This document shows, piece by piece, positions 36,294-44,147 of a DNA stretch of 64,000 nucleotides. How positions within the stretch are numbered: the stretch's first letter is position 1; each line of letters opens with the position of its first letter. The stretch spans positions 1 to 64,000 of the forward strand of contig NZ_PYWI01000022.1 of NCBI RefSeq assembly GCF_003049575.1, given 5' to 3'. Made by a program: the position numbers and the translations under genes. The DNA comes from Lysinibacillus parviboronicapiens (GTDB lineage Bacteria > Bacillota > Bacilli > Bacillales_A > Planococcaceae). The notes beneath the pieces are model-generated. The model saw only the letters and a program-made list of their open reading frames with translations. It had not been told where the DNA came from and did not search any database.

Positions 36294-36605
36294 ATGGCAA
36301 AACGCAAAGGAACGGGTGTTGTACTTGCAGGATTAGCAGGATTAGCAGCATCTTATTTAAGTAAAAAAGAGAACCGTGATAAAGCATTGAATATGTTAAG
36401 TAGTGCCAAATCAAAATTTGAATCTTATTTGAATACATCAAATGTTAATATGGATGACAGAATCGCTGAACGTGTAGCTACTGAGGTAGCGACAGAAGCA
36501 GGGACATCTCCAACAAAATTAGCATCAAATGAAATGGTTGCTGAAGGTGGCGGACATACAGGTGTCCATTTTTACAACGAAGAAATTCAGGAAAAAGAAA
36601 AGTAA
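36294..36605 (+). CDS. Small hypothetical protein, weakly YtxH-like
   Basis: Product of 103 residues: a basic start, a Gly/Ala/Leu-rich hydrophobic stretch (TGVVLAGLAGLAASYL, about 7-22), then charged, helix-prone sequence (KKENRDKALNMLSSAKSKFESYL), and an acidic tail ending EEIQEKEK. The arrangement resembles YtxH-type stress proteins, but similarity is compositional only. ATG follows AGGAGGG. Confidence 0.7.
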   Translation: MAKRKGTGVVLAGLAGLAASYLSKKENRDKALNMLSSAKSKFESYLNTSNVNMDDRIAERVATEVATEAGTSPTKLASNEMVAEGGGHTGVHFYNEEIQEKEK

Positions 36606-36606
36606 G

Positions 36607-36645
36607 AAAAAGCCTTCTCATTTAACTATGAGAAGGTTTCCTTTT
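36607..36645. terminator. Bidirectional terminator at convergent ends
   Basis: Stem AGCCTTCTCAT with ATGAGAAGGTT, six-base loop, T-rich on both flanks; overlaps the end of the minus-strand MFS gene. Confidence 0.75.
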
Positions 36646-37764
36646 AGGAATAAGTGTAATCACAGCAAAGCTTATTAACACTATTCCAGTGAAAATAAAG
36701 CCACTTACAATGCCGAGTGATAGCCAACCTAGCAATGAGGAGCCCAGCACAACGCCTAATGAGAAAAAGGCATAAAAATAACCATATGCTTTTCCTCGAC
36801 TTTCAACTGTCGTGGAGTCAATTAATAGCGAATTTACAGAAGGAAATAAGAAGCCGAAGCCAACACCATAACAAGCCATCGCGATATAAAGTAAAGTACT
36901 GGAATCGGCCTGACTGATAAGTATTTGGCTTATACCCATTAAACTAATACCAAGTGATAACGTTTTAACAGGGGCGACTTTGTCAAAAATTCGATTAGTA
37001 GGAAGAACAAATACTAGAACAGCAATAATGCCGAAAGCACTCATAAGTGTCCCACTTAAGCGAGAATCAAATCCTAACGACTGTACTTTTAATGGCAGTA
37101 GGTAGGCAATAACGCCTTGTGAAAACATTAAAAAGAATGCTCCTGAAAAGGCTTTTAATGTTCCAATGTTATTAAAAAAAACACGAATGGGTATATGTGT
37201 GCTCGGTGCGGTTTTTTCTTTTTTTCCTATAGTTGCTTTTAAGAAAAAAACGGCGAGAATACCTAAAAGTAGCATACAGCTTGCTGAAATATTAAAAACG
37301 AAAGGTACGCTTGTTCGACTTGCTAAAATACCACTAAATGCAGGACCAATAATAGCGGCTATTCCAACGAAGGCACCTGAAATTGCACTGCCTTTACCAC
37401 GTTTTTCTTGTTCTGTAGCATTAGCTAAGAATGTAAACGCCGCTGGGACGATAAAACCTGCTACTAACCCATGTACAAAACGTACAGCTAGTAGAGCAAT
37501 AGGTTCTGCTACTAAATTATAAAGTGTTAACGAGAGTCCTGTAGTAAAAAGACCGATAACTAAAATCACAAACGGTCCTTTACGATCGGTTAAAAAACCA
37601 GAAATAATATTCCCGAATGTATTAGAAAGGGAATACATGCCCACTGCCAAACCCGTTAAAAAGGCAGAGGCACCTAAAGATTCTGCATATGTACTCATTA
37701 CAGGAAGCTGAGTAAATAAGTCAAAAAATGAAAAGAATATAATTACATAGATAAATTTCTTCAT
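36622..37764 (-). CDS. MFS efflux-type transporter
   Basis: Product of 380 residues with 12 hydrophobic helices. Loop 2-3 motif is GFLTDRKGPFVI and helix 4-5 has VRFVHGLVAGFIVPA, typical of drug or siderophore exporters. ATG follows CAGGAGGAG. An unusually long 5' region with a perfect hairpin precedes it (37765-37969). Substrate cannot be inferred. Confidence 0.85.
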   Translation of the reverse strand: MKKFIYVIIFFSFFDLFTQLPVMSTYAESLGASAFLTGLAVGMYSLSNTFGNIISGFLTDRKGPFVILVIGLFTTGLSLTLYNLVAEPIALLAVRFVHGLVAGFIVPAAFTFLANATEQEKRGKGSAISGAFVGIAAIIGPAFSGILASRTSVPFVFNISASCMLLLGILAVFFLKATIGKKEKTAPSTHIPIRVFFNNIGTLKAFSGAFFLMFSQGVIAYLLPLKVQSLGFDSRLSGTLMSAFGIIAVLVFVLPTNRIFDKVAPVKTLSLGISLMGISQILISQADSSTLLYIAMACYGVGFGFLFPSVNSLLIDSTTVESRGKAYGYFYAFFSLGVVLGSSLLGWLSLGIVSGFIFTGIVLISFAVITLIPKRKPSHS

Positions 37765-37969
37765 AACTCCTCCTGTTACAAATTACGACCTGGTGGTTTA
37801 TCCGTACAAAGGACACTAATATTTTCACTTCACAACGCAGTTGGAGGAAATTTTGTTCACGGTAAGTACTGGATAAAAGAACACACAAAAATTCACCACA
37901 TCTTGTAGAGCTCAATAATAATCGGTGGGGAAAATATATCCCCACCGATGAAAGTTTCACTTCATTATA
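37765..37969 (-). promoter_or_regulatory. Structured leader of the MFS gene
   Basis: On the minus strand TATAAT (37964-37969, weak -35) is followed at once by a perfect 10-bp hairpin ATCGGTGGGG/CCCCACCGAT (37921-37930 and 37940-37949) with loop ATATATTTT, then about 155 bases before the start codon. No T-run follows the hairpin. No known riboswitch consensus was recognised. A small reading frame starts with GTG near 37960 but has no ribosome site. Confidence 0.4.
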
Positions 37970-37980
37970 CCATTTTCGAC

Positions 37981-38022
37981 AAAAAAAGAACGCCTAATAG
38001 TCGAAATGACTTATTAGGCGTT
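37981..38022 (-). terminator. Terminator of CoA-transferase gene
   Basis: Stem AACGCCTAATA with TATTAGGCGTT (one base offset in the loop), followed on the minus strand by CTTTTTTT. Confidence 0.85.
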
Positions 38023-38032
38023 ACAATGTAAA

Positions 38033-39553
38033 TTAAGCTTTTGCAACTTCTTTTTTCATAGTTTTGTTTTTAGTAAGATTTACGTGCCAAGAAAGTGCCT
38101 CTTCTAAAATATGAGGTGTTTGTTGGTTACCTGTTGCTTCAACAGCACGGTTGTAGTAATCCCATAATTGCTCTTTATAATCTGGATGAGCACAGTTTTT
38201 GATGATTAGTTGAACACGCTCTTTTGGAGCAAGACCACGTAGATCGGCAATACCTTGTTCAGTAACGATTACATCAACATCATGCTCAGTGTGATCTACG
38301 TGAGAAACCATAGGTACGATTGAAGAAATCGCTCCACCTTTAGCATATGATTTTGTTACGAAAATGCCAAGACGCGCATTACGTGCGAAGTCACCAGAAC
38401 CACCAATACCGTTCATCATTTTTGTACCTGAAACATGTGTAGAGTTTACGTTACCATAGATATCTAATTCAAGGGCTGTGTTGATTGAGATTAAGCCCAA
38501 ACGACGAATAAGCTCTGGGTGGTTAGAAATTTCTTGTGGGCGTAAGCAAATTTTATCAGCATATTTTTCTAAATTGCCGTAAACTTTTTTCTGTAATTCT
38601 TCCGTAAGTGTAATGGAAGTAGCTGCAGCAAATTTAACTTTACCAGCATCAATTAAGTTGAATACTGCATCTTGAAGTACTTCAGAAGCAACAACTAAAT
38701 CTTCAAACTCTGAATCAGCAAAGCCATCAAGTACAGCGTTTGCTACAGAACCTACACCAGATTGTAACGGCATTAATTTGTTAGTTAGACGACCAGCTTT
38801 AATTTCATCGCGGAAGAAGTCTAATAAAATGTTCGCCATTGTTTGTGTTTCTTCATCTGGAGGAACAATTAATGAAGGAGCATCTGGCTCTTCAGAAATA
38901 ACGATTGCTTTAATTTTTGCTGGATCTACTTTGATACCGATTTCGCCAATACGTTGTGTCGCATCAGTCATTGGGATTGCTTCACGTTGACCTTGCTCAG
39001 CAGGTACGTAGATATCATGTATACCGATTAAAGCTTCTGGGTGAGAGATGTTTAACTCGACAATAATATTTTCAGCATACTCAGCAAAAATAGGTGAGTT
39101 ACCTACAGAGTTTGTAGGGATAATTAATCCGTCTTCTGTAATAGCAACAGCTTCAAGAATTAAATATTTAATTGGACCCATAATTCCTTGACGAACTAAT
39201 TCAGCGTTATGAGAAAGGTGGGCATCTACATATTGAATATCACCAGAGTTGATAAGGTTGCGGATGCCTGCATCGCCTTGGAATGGTCCGCGTTTACGGA
39301 TAACGCCAGCCTCAGCTAAATATTTATCTACTTCAGGGCCTAAAGAAGCGCCTGTATATACATCAATTTTGAATTTTTCGTTTTTAGCGCGCTCTACTAA
39401 TGCCATTGGAACAACTTTAGCGTCCCCAGCACGAGTGAAACCACTCATACCTACTACATCACCGTCAGAAATAAGTGCTGCAGCTACATCAGCTGTAACG
39501 ATTTTACTTTCAAGCTCTTTTAAACCTAAACGTTTTTGAACAATTGCATCCAT
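38033..39553 (-). CDS. Acetyl-CoA hydrolase / acetate-succinate CoA-transferase family
   Basis: Product of 506 residues, class I CoA-transferase of the Ach1/SucCoA-acetate transferase type. Motifs: VGMSGFTRAGDAKVVP near the N-terminus, VANAVLDGFADSEFEDLVVASEVLQD around the active-site Glu, and MNGIGGSGDFARNA. It exchanges CoA between acyl groups, probably in acetate or propionate metabolism. ATG follows GGGGAGGA. A cre-like box lies upstream (39583), suggesting carbon-source control. Confidence 0.9.
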   Translation of the reverse strand: MDAIVQKRLGLKELESKIVTADVAAALISDGDVVGMSGFTRAGDAKVVPMALVERAKNEKFKIDVYTGASLGPEVDKYLAEAGVIRKRGPFQGDAGIRNLINSGDIQYVDAHLSHNAELVRQGIMGPIKYLILEAVAITEDGLIIPTNSVGNSPIFAEYAENIIVELNISHPEALIGIHDIYVPAEQGQREAIPMTDATQRIGEIGIKVDPAKIKAIVISEEPDAPSLIVPPDEETQTMANILLDFFRDEIKAGRLTNKLMPLQSGVGSVANAVLDGFADSEFEDLVVASEVLQDAVFNLIDAGKVKFAAATSITLTEELQKKVYGNLEKYADKICLRPQEISNHPELIRRLGLISINTALELDIYGNVNSTHVSGTKMMNGIGGSGDFARNARLGIFVTKSYAKGGAISSIVPMVSHVDHTEHDVDVIVTEQGIADLRGLAPKERVQLIIKNCAHPDYKEQLWDYYNRAVEATGNQQTPHILEEALSWHVNLTKNKTMKKEVAKA

Positions 39554-39582
39554 TAAAAAAATCCTCCCCTAAAAGTTTTGAT

Positions 39583-39596
39583 GGAAACCGATTACA
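39583..39596. promoter_or_regulatory. Candidate CcpA cre site
   Basis: GGAAACCGATTACA matches 13 of 14 positions of the cre pattern TGWNANCGNTNWCA (first base differs). It is 30-43 bases upstream of the CoA-transferase start, where CcpA could block transcription. Confidence 0.45.
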
Positions 39597-39814
39597 AAAC
39601 TAGAAAAAACTTATAAGAATTTTCTGTTTATTTAGTTGTAGTATAGCACCAACCATTTGAATAATACTATCACCAAACTGTCACAATTACTTTAGAAACA
39701 GCATTAAACTGTTTAAAAAAAGGAATTTCGAGCATAAGAACGCTTTTTCGACAGAGAAAACGTTTTATTATAGCAGTAGCCATTTTGAGTTGATATTATA
39801 TTCTTAATAAAAAG

Positions 39815-39857
39815 ATAAAAAAACAGCAAGCATTTAATAAGGTAAAATGCTCGCTGG
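39815..39857 (-). terminator. Terminator of LytTR regulator gene
   Basis: Stem CAGC-AGCATTT with AAATGCT-GCTG, one mismatch; seven T follow on the minus strand. Confidence 0.85.
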
Positions 39858-39870
39858 ATTTATTAAGATT

Positions 39871-40521
39871 TTAGAACCCTAAAGATCGACGGAAGTAGCT
39901 CGCATAACGTTGGCTAACTGGGATGCGTGTGCCGTCTTTCATGATTAATAAGAAAGTGGAATGTGAATCTGGTTGAATTTCATCAATGTAGTCGATATTG
40001 ACGATATATGAACGGTGGCATCGAATAAATGAATCAGGTGCTAAAAATAGCTCAAGATCACTTAAATTTAGTCGGTGATAACCTTCACGTCCCATTGTTT
40101 TAACAAATGTTTTTCGGAGCTGAGTTTCTAGATAAATGACTTGATCATGCTTGATTGGATACCAGCAATCATCAATTTTGATCGTGATGTAATTTGTTAA
40201 AAATGCTGATGGCTTTTGTGGGAAGATGGCAGTAATGGCACCCTTTGTTTCGCCTTCTTCCATTAAAGGGATACTCATGCCGAAATAGGCAACGCCAAAT
40301 ACATCTGGTTCGATGTAAGTGCTGATTTTTTGTCCATAGCTTAGAGCTTTATGGGCAGCTGAACCTTCTTTAATAGGGTCACCTGGCTTAATTTTTAAAT
40401 CAACTTTTTTGCTTGGTTGGTAATACAAGTATTCGTTTGTGTCGGAGATTGCGATTGAAGTATTCTCTGGGAAGAACTCCTTAATAATCTCCATGATTTC
40501 TTCTATTTGTTTTGGATCCAC
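39871..40521 (-). CDS. LytTR-family regulator with N-terminal sensor region
   Basis: Product of 216 residues. Residues about 1-110 resemble a PAS-like sensor (TSIAISDTNEYLYYQPSKKVDL, FGVAYFGMSIPLMEEGETKGAITAIF in outline). The C-terminal 100 residues are a LytTR DNA-binding domain (YLETQLRKTFV, FIRCHRSYIVNIDYIDEI, IPVSQRYASYFRR). There is no receiver Asp, so control is probably by ligand and not phosphotransfer. GTG 40521 stands 8 bases after GAGG; GTG 40530 overlaps that site. It lies upstream of the CoA-transferase gene on the same strand. Confidence 0.85.
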   Translation of the reverse strand: MDPKQIEEIMEIIKEFFPENTSIAISDTNEYLYYQPSKKVDLKIKPGDPIKEGSAAHKALSYGQKISTYIEPDVFGVAYFGMSIPLMEEGETKGAITAIFPQKPSAFLTNYITIKIDDCWYPIKHDQVIYLETQLRKTFVKTMGREGYHRLNLSDLELFLAPDSFIRCHRSYIVNIDYIDEIQPDSHSTFLLIMKDGTRIPVSQRYASYFRRSLGF

Positions 40522-41023
40522 TATTAACACCTCGTTTGAACTTTTAAAAATAGTATTATCATCTATTTTACTACATATTCCTATAAATTATATAGAGAAG
40601 ATTTAGGAATAAAATAGAGAAATGTCGAATGTGAAATAAAAAGGTGGAAATTCTATTACATAATATGTAACAAATTTTAATTAATTACTAATTTTTTTGT
40701 TATTGATATGGTAAAATTTAATTGGGTCTAAGTAAGTTTACTAGGTTTCTACTATGCCTATGTGATAAATAAGAACTAGAGAAGACAACAAAATGTGGTT
40801 GAAAGGAAATCGCAGAATATGGTAAAATCCTCTGTATAGTCTATTTTTATTACGACTGGTGTTTTAGTTGGATTATTTTTAAGTTATAGTCATTATATAC
40901 TTGTGAAATAGGACTCAAATCATACCAGAAAAAGTAAATACTATTTTCTTATTTAACATTATGTAAAATGGTGTCAAATATTGTAAAGTAATTCGTGCAC
41001 TCTGAGGAAAGATGGGGAAGATT
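40522..41023. other. Intergenic region between LytTR and AraC regulators
   Basis: 502 bases, AT-rich, with the divergent promoters. A 31-codon hydrophobic reading frame at 40819-40911 is interrupted by TAG at 40837 and is not called. Nothing else recognised. Confidence 0.4.
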
Positions 41024-41818
41024 ATGCAACTACATCAACATTCAATGTCAGAAACGATATCAAAAAGATACTTCCAAGAAATCGATAATATTAATCAATA
41101 CATCGGTGTGGAAGAATTTTTTAATATTGAGTCGAAATTAATATTTGAAATTTATCATTTAGAATCTGCAAAGGCTAAGAAATCTTTGCATGAGTTAATT
41201 GATATTCTTTCAATACGTTTTGGCAAGCAAGTCATTAAAATTGTTCGAAGTTATTTTTCCGTTTTGTCGTCGATTGTTGCTCGTAAATTACTTGACAATC
41301 AAGTACCTTCGAAGAAAGCTTTTGCCTTTAATATTGCCTGCAATGATATGATTGAAAATCAGATGAAAGACGCAGAGTTTTTACAATTTGCCGATGACTT
41401 AATTGATTTCTTTGTCTATTTTATCGCAGATCGCAAGCAACCGACTTTCCGTCACCAGACCGTCAATAAGGTGATAATGTATATAAACGATGAATTAGAG
41501 AATGACTTAACAGTAGAGAGCATCGCAAATAACTTCCATATAAGTACAAGCCATTTATCACGTATTTTTAGAGAACATGTGGGCATTACACTTGTTGAAT
41601 ATTTAAATGTTCGCCGTGTGGAGGAATCTCAATACTATTTACGTCATACAAATAAAAGTATTACTTCTATTTCAGATCAGTTCCACTTCTGTAACCAAAG
41701 CTATTTTACGCGTATTTTTAAAAAATACACAGGCGTAACGCCTAAGCATTTCCGCGACGAATTACATCACGAATTTTATCGTTTTGAAATGGCCGAGTCA
41801 GAGCTTCAAAATATATAA
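41024..41818 (+). CDS. AraC-family transcriptional regulator
   Basis: Product of 264 residues. The N-terminal ~160 residues are helical with no recognised ligand domain. The C-terminal 100 residues hold the double AraC helix-turn-helix: LTVESIANNFHISTSHLSRIFREHVGIT and SITSISDQFHFCNQSYFTRIFKKYTGVTPKHFR (shown in outline by position about 158-258). ATG 41024 stands 6 bases after GGGG; ATG 41012 is an alternative. Target unknown. Confidence 0.88.
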   Translation: MQLHQHSMSETISKRYFQEIDNINQYIGVEEFFNIESKLIFEIYHLESAKAKKSLHELIDILSIRFGKQVIKIVRSYFSVLSSIVARKLLDNQVPSKKAFAFNIACNDMIENQMKDAEFLQFADDLIDFFVYFIADRKQPTFRHQTVNKVIMYINDELENDLTVESIANNFHISTSHLSRIFREHVGITLVEYLNVRRVEESQYYLRHTNKSITSISDQFHFCNQSYFTRIFKKYTGVTPKHFRDELHHEFYRFEMAESELQNI

Positions 41819-41882
41819 TATTTAGAGTTATTGTCTTAAACCGTTGTAGGAAGCTTGTATGCAAAATTTGACAAACAGTAAG

Positions 41883-41924
41883 AGATGCGGCCTTGTTAGC
41901 GATGCTAAGCTCGCATCTTTTTTT
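41883..41924 (+). terminator. Terminator after AraC-type gene
   Basis: Stem AGATGCG-CTTG with CTAAG-CGCATCT, then TTTTTT. Confidence 0.8.
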
Positions 41925-41990
41925 AATAAAAACTGTAGTTGAAAGCTTATGTTGATGCTTAGAAGGGATTGAATTAGTAGCACTTGCTAT

Positions 41991-42020
41991 TTGATAAAGA
42001 TAGTCTTTATAAGGTATACT
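41991..42020 (+). promoter_or_regulatory. yidC promoter
   Basis: TTGATA (41991-41996), 18 bases, TATACT (42015-42020), 35 bases before the start codon. There is no room for a MifM-like leader peptide after it. Confidence 0.6.
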
Positions 42021-42054
42021 TGACATTAGTTGAAAAATAATAGTAGGTGGAAAA

Positions 42055-42816
42055 ATGAAAAATTTAAAGCTATTATCAATGCTTGGTCTTGTAGTTTTTG
42101 TACTTAGTGGCTGTCAAGCAGTTCAGAACAAAGAAGGCTTTTTCTATAGTATTTTTGTGAAGCCTATGGAATTTTTACTTGAGTTTTTCGGGAATGATAT
42201 ATTTTCAGGTAGTTATGGTTTAGCGATTATTGCTATTACAGTGCTTATTCGTTTAGTCTTAATGCCGATTATGTTGAAAAACTACCGTCAGCAACAAATA
42301 ATGAAATCTAAAATGGATGCCTTCAAGCCTGAAATGGAAGAAGTTCAGAAAAAGATGAAGGAAGCTAAGACAAAAGAAGAACAAATGCAGTACCAACAAG
42401 AGATGATGGCCTTGTATTCAAAACATGGTGTTAATCCGTTAAATATGGGTTGCTTACCGATGTTAATCCAAATGCCAATCATCATGGGTCTTTACTTTTC
42501 GATTTTATATTCAGCCGATGTGAAATCACATATGTTTTTATGGTTTAGCTTAGGTTCACCAGATATTATTATGACTATTATCGCGGGTATTGTTTATTTA
42601 GTTCAAGCACGTGTGTCACTATGGACGGTACCAGAGCAGCAAAAAGCACAGATGAAATTGTTTATTTATATTTCTCCAATTATGATTGTCTTTATCTCAA
42701 TGTCATCAATGGCAGCTTTACCACTTTATTGGTCTGTAAGTGGTGCGTTACTGATTATTCAAACTTATATTGGACGAAAATATTATTCGGAGCATCCCGA
42801 AAAAGCAAAATCATAA
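42055..42816 (+). CDS. yidC: YidC/Oxa1-family membrane protein insertase
   Basis: Insertase of 253 residues. A lipoprotein signal ends at LSGC (Cys20). Five membrane helices follow, with the conserved positive residue in TVLIRLVLMPIM (Arg about 69) and a charged coiled-coil hairpin (KPEMEEVQKKMKEAKTKEEQ). This is the SpoIIIJ/YqjG type of Gram-positives, which inserts proteins with or without Sec. Which paralogue it is cannot be told. ATG follows TAGGTGG. Confidence 0.94.
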   Translation: MKNLKLLSMLGLVVFVLSGCQAVQNKEGFFYSIFVKPMEFLLEFFGNDIFSGSYGLAIIAITVLIRLVLMPIMLKNYRQQQIMKSKMDAFKPEMEEVQKKMKEAKTKEEQMQYQQEMMALYSKHGVNPLNMGCLPMLIQMPIIMGLYFSILYSADVKSHMFLWFSLGSPDIIMTIIAGIVYLVQARVSLWTVPEQQKAQMKLFIYISPIMIVFISMSSMAALPLYWSVSGALLIIQTYIGRKYYSEHPEKAKS

Positions 42817-42828
42817 AAAAATGTATGT

Positions 42829-42857
42829 CGAGGCGCTTATGTAGCCTCGATTTTTTT
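42829..42857 (+). terminator. yidC terminator
   Basis: Stem CGAGGC/GCCTCG with loop GCTTATGTA, then ATTTTTTT. Confidence 0.75.
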
Positions 42858-42871
42858 AGGGGGTCAACAGG

Positions 42872-43120
42872 ATGAACACAAAGTGGTTATCATCTATTCT
42901 CGTCGCTGTTTTCAGTATTGCGGCTATTGTTTGTGTAATTATGGGTAATTTTAATTTTGCCGTACTTGCAATGACGATAATGTTTGCATTATCAAATGGT
43001 TTTCGAGCTAAGAGTTTTAAAGAGCAGGGTTACGTGAAAGAAGCAAAATGGATGAAGTATATGGCTATCTTTTTTACAATCGCAGCAATTGTTGTACTTT
43101 TCATCAATCTTACAGACTAA
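42872..43120 (+). CDS. Small membrane protein, two to three helices
   Basis: Product of 82 residues with hydrophobic helices at about 7-26, 28-42 and 61-79, separated by a basic loop (NGFRAKSFKEQGYVKEAKWMK). ATG follows AGGGGGTC. It lies 55 bases after yidC, beyond a terminator. Unrecognised family. Confidence 0.7.
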   Translation: MNTKWLSSILVAVFSIAAIVCVIMGNFNFAVLAMTIMFALSNGFRAKSFKEQGYVKEAKWMKYMAIFFTIAAIVVLFINLTD

Positions 43121-43219
43121 GCAAAGAAATATGACGAAAAGATATACCTAAAAATGTGATAAATGTTAAAATAAAACTATATAGATAAAGTAAAGCTTTA
43201 ATCGAGTTACGGTGCTTGA

Positions 43220-43255
43220 GCTCCTACTTTAAATATCTATTTTAAAGTAGGGAGC
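43220..43255 (+). promoter_or_regulatory. Hairpin in the vanY-like gene leader
   Basis: Fourteen-bp stem GCTC-CTACTTTAAA with TTTAAAGTAG-GAGC (one bulged G), loop of 7, 46 bases before the start codon. No T-run. It may be an mRNA leader stem or the end of the upstream unit. It does not match the c-di-AMP riboswitch consensus that often precedes wall hydrolases. Confidence 0.45.
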
Positions 43256-43301
43256 CCTCACAACCCGTTCGTGTAGGATAAATGAAAGAGGGGCTAATAC
43301 A

Positions 43302-44084
43302 GTGAAAAAAAATCGTCAACCACTCATCATTGGTGCTTTAATATCAGCGGCGTTAATCATATCTATTTTCGTAGTCGTTTACTATAAAAATAATCAAGTA
43401 AATGTGGCATCAGATGAGCAGCAATCAGTAACAGAGGCGAATAAAAAAGATACTTCAGTAACGGATAAACCAGCAACAGATGATGCAACAAAACCAATTG
43501 AACAACCAGAGCAACAACCTGACGAAAATGGTTATTTACCAAACCAAACCTTACCAACAGAGCCTACATATATTGACGGTATTCTATTAGCAAATAAAAT
43601 CTATCCGCTTCCATCGACCTTTGCACCTGATGTAAACCCAGAGGCAAGTCAGGCACTAGAAAAAATGCTAGCTGCTGCAAAGCAACAAAAGGGCTTCGAT
43701 TTAGTAGCGTTTAGTGGTTATCGTTCTTTTGAATATCAAACAACTTTATACAATAACTATGTCAATCGTGACGGACAAGCTGCTGCAGACCGTTATAGTG
43801 CGCGTCCTGGCTATTCAGAACATCAAACAGGCTTAGCTTTTGATATTGGTGAACGGGGTAAAGATGATTTATGGCTTACTGAAGAATTCGGTGAAACACC
43901 AGCAGGAAAATGGTTAGTGGAGAATGCTCAGGAATACGGCTTTATTTTACGATTCCCTCAAAATAAAGAAGACATTACCGGCTACATGTATGAATCGTGG
44001 CATTTCCGATATGTTGGCATCGACATTGCTAAAGAAATTAAGAAGAAAAATATAACATTAGAGGAATACTTAGGTGTGAAATAA
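43302..44084 (+). CDS. D-alanyl-D-alanine carboxypeptidase, VanY family
   Basis: Product of 260 residues. N-terminal membrane anchor (about 8-27), a Thr/Pro/Glu-rich linker (about 30-75), then a VanY-type peptidase domain with SGYRSFEYQ, RPGYSEHQTGLAFDIG (zinc His and Asp) and SWHFRYVG (catalytic/zinc His). It trims peptidoglycan stem peptides outside the membrane. GTG 43302 follows AAGAGGGG. Confidence 0.9.
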   Translation: MKKNRQPLIIGALISAALIISIFVVVYYKNNQVNVASDEQQSVTEANKKDTSVTDKPATDDATKPIEQPEQQPDENGYLPNQTLPTEPTYIDGILLANKIYPLPSTFAPDVNPEASQALEKMLAAAKQQKGFDLVAFSGYRSFEYQTTLYNNYVNRDGQAAADRYSARPGYSEHQTGLAFDIGERGKDDLWLTEEFGETPAGKWLVENAQEYGFILRFPQNKEDITGYMYESWHFRYVGIDIAKEIKKKNITLEEYLGVK

Positions 44085-44086
44085 TA

Positions 44087-44127
44087 GAAAGAGGTTGTCT
44101 CGATAGAAATCGAGATAACCTCTTTTT
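44087..44127. terminator. Bidirectional terminator vanY/cls
   Basis: Seventeen-position stem AAAGAGGTT-TCTCGAT with ATCGAGA-AACCTCTTT, one mismatch; T-run on the plus strand. Confidence 0.9.
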
Positions 44128-44147
44128 AAATACAGGTAAACTTTGCT

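Noticed and set aside
37765-37969. Known riboswitch or T-box before the MFS gene
   Set aside because: No T-box, yybP-ykoY, ykkC or SAM consensus could be matched.
41926-42054. MifM-like arrest peptide upstream of yidC
   Set aside because: The promoter lies 35 bases before the gene, leaving no room for a leader frame.
43120-43301. c-di-AMP (ydaO-type) riboswitch before the VanY-type gene
   Set aside because: The context fits, but the conserved riboswitch segments are not present; only a simple hairpin is.
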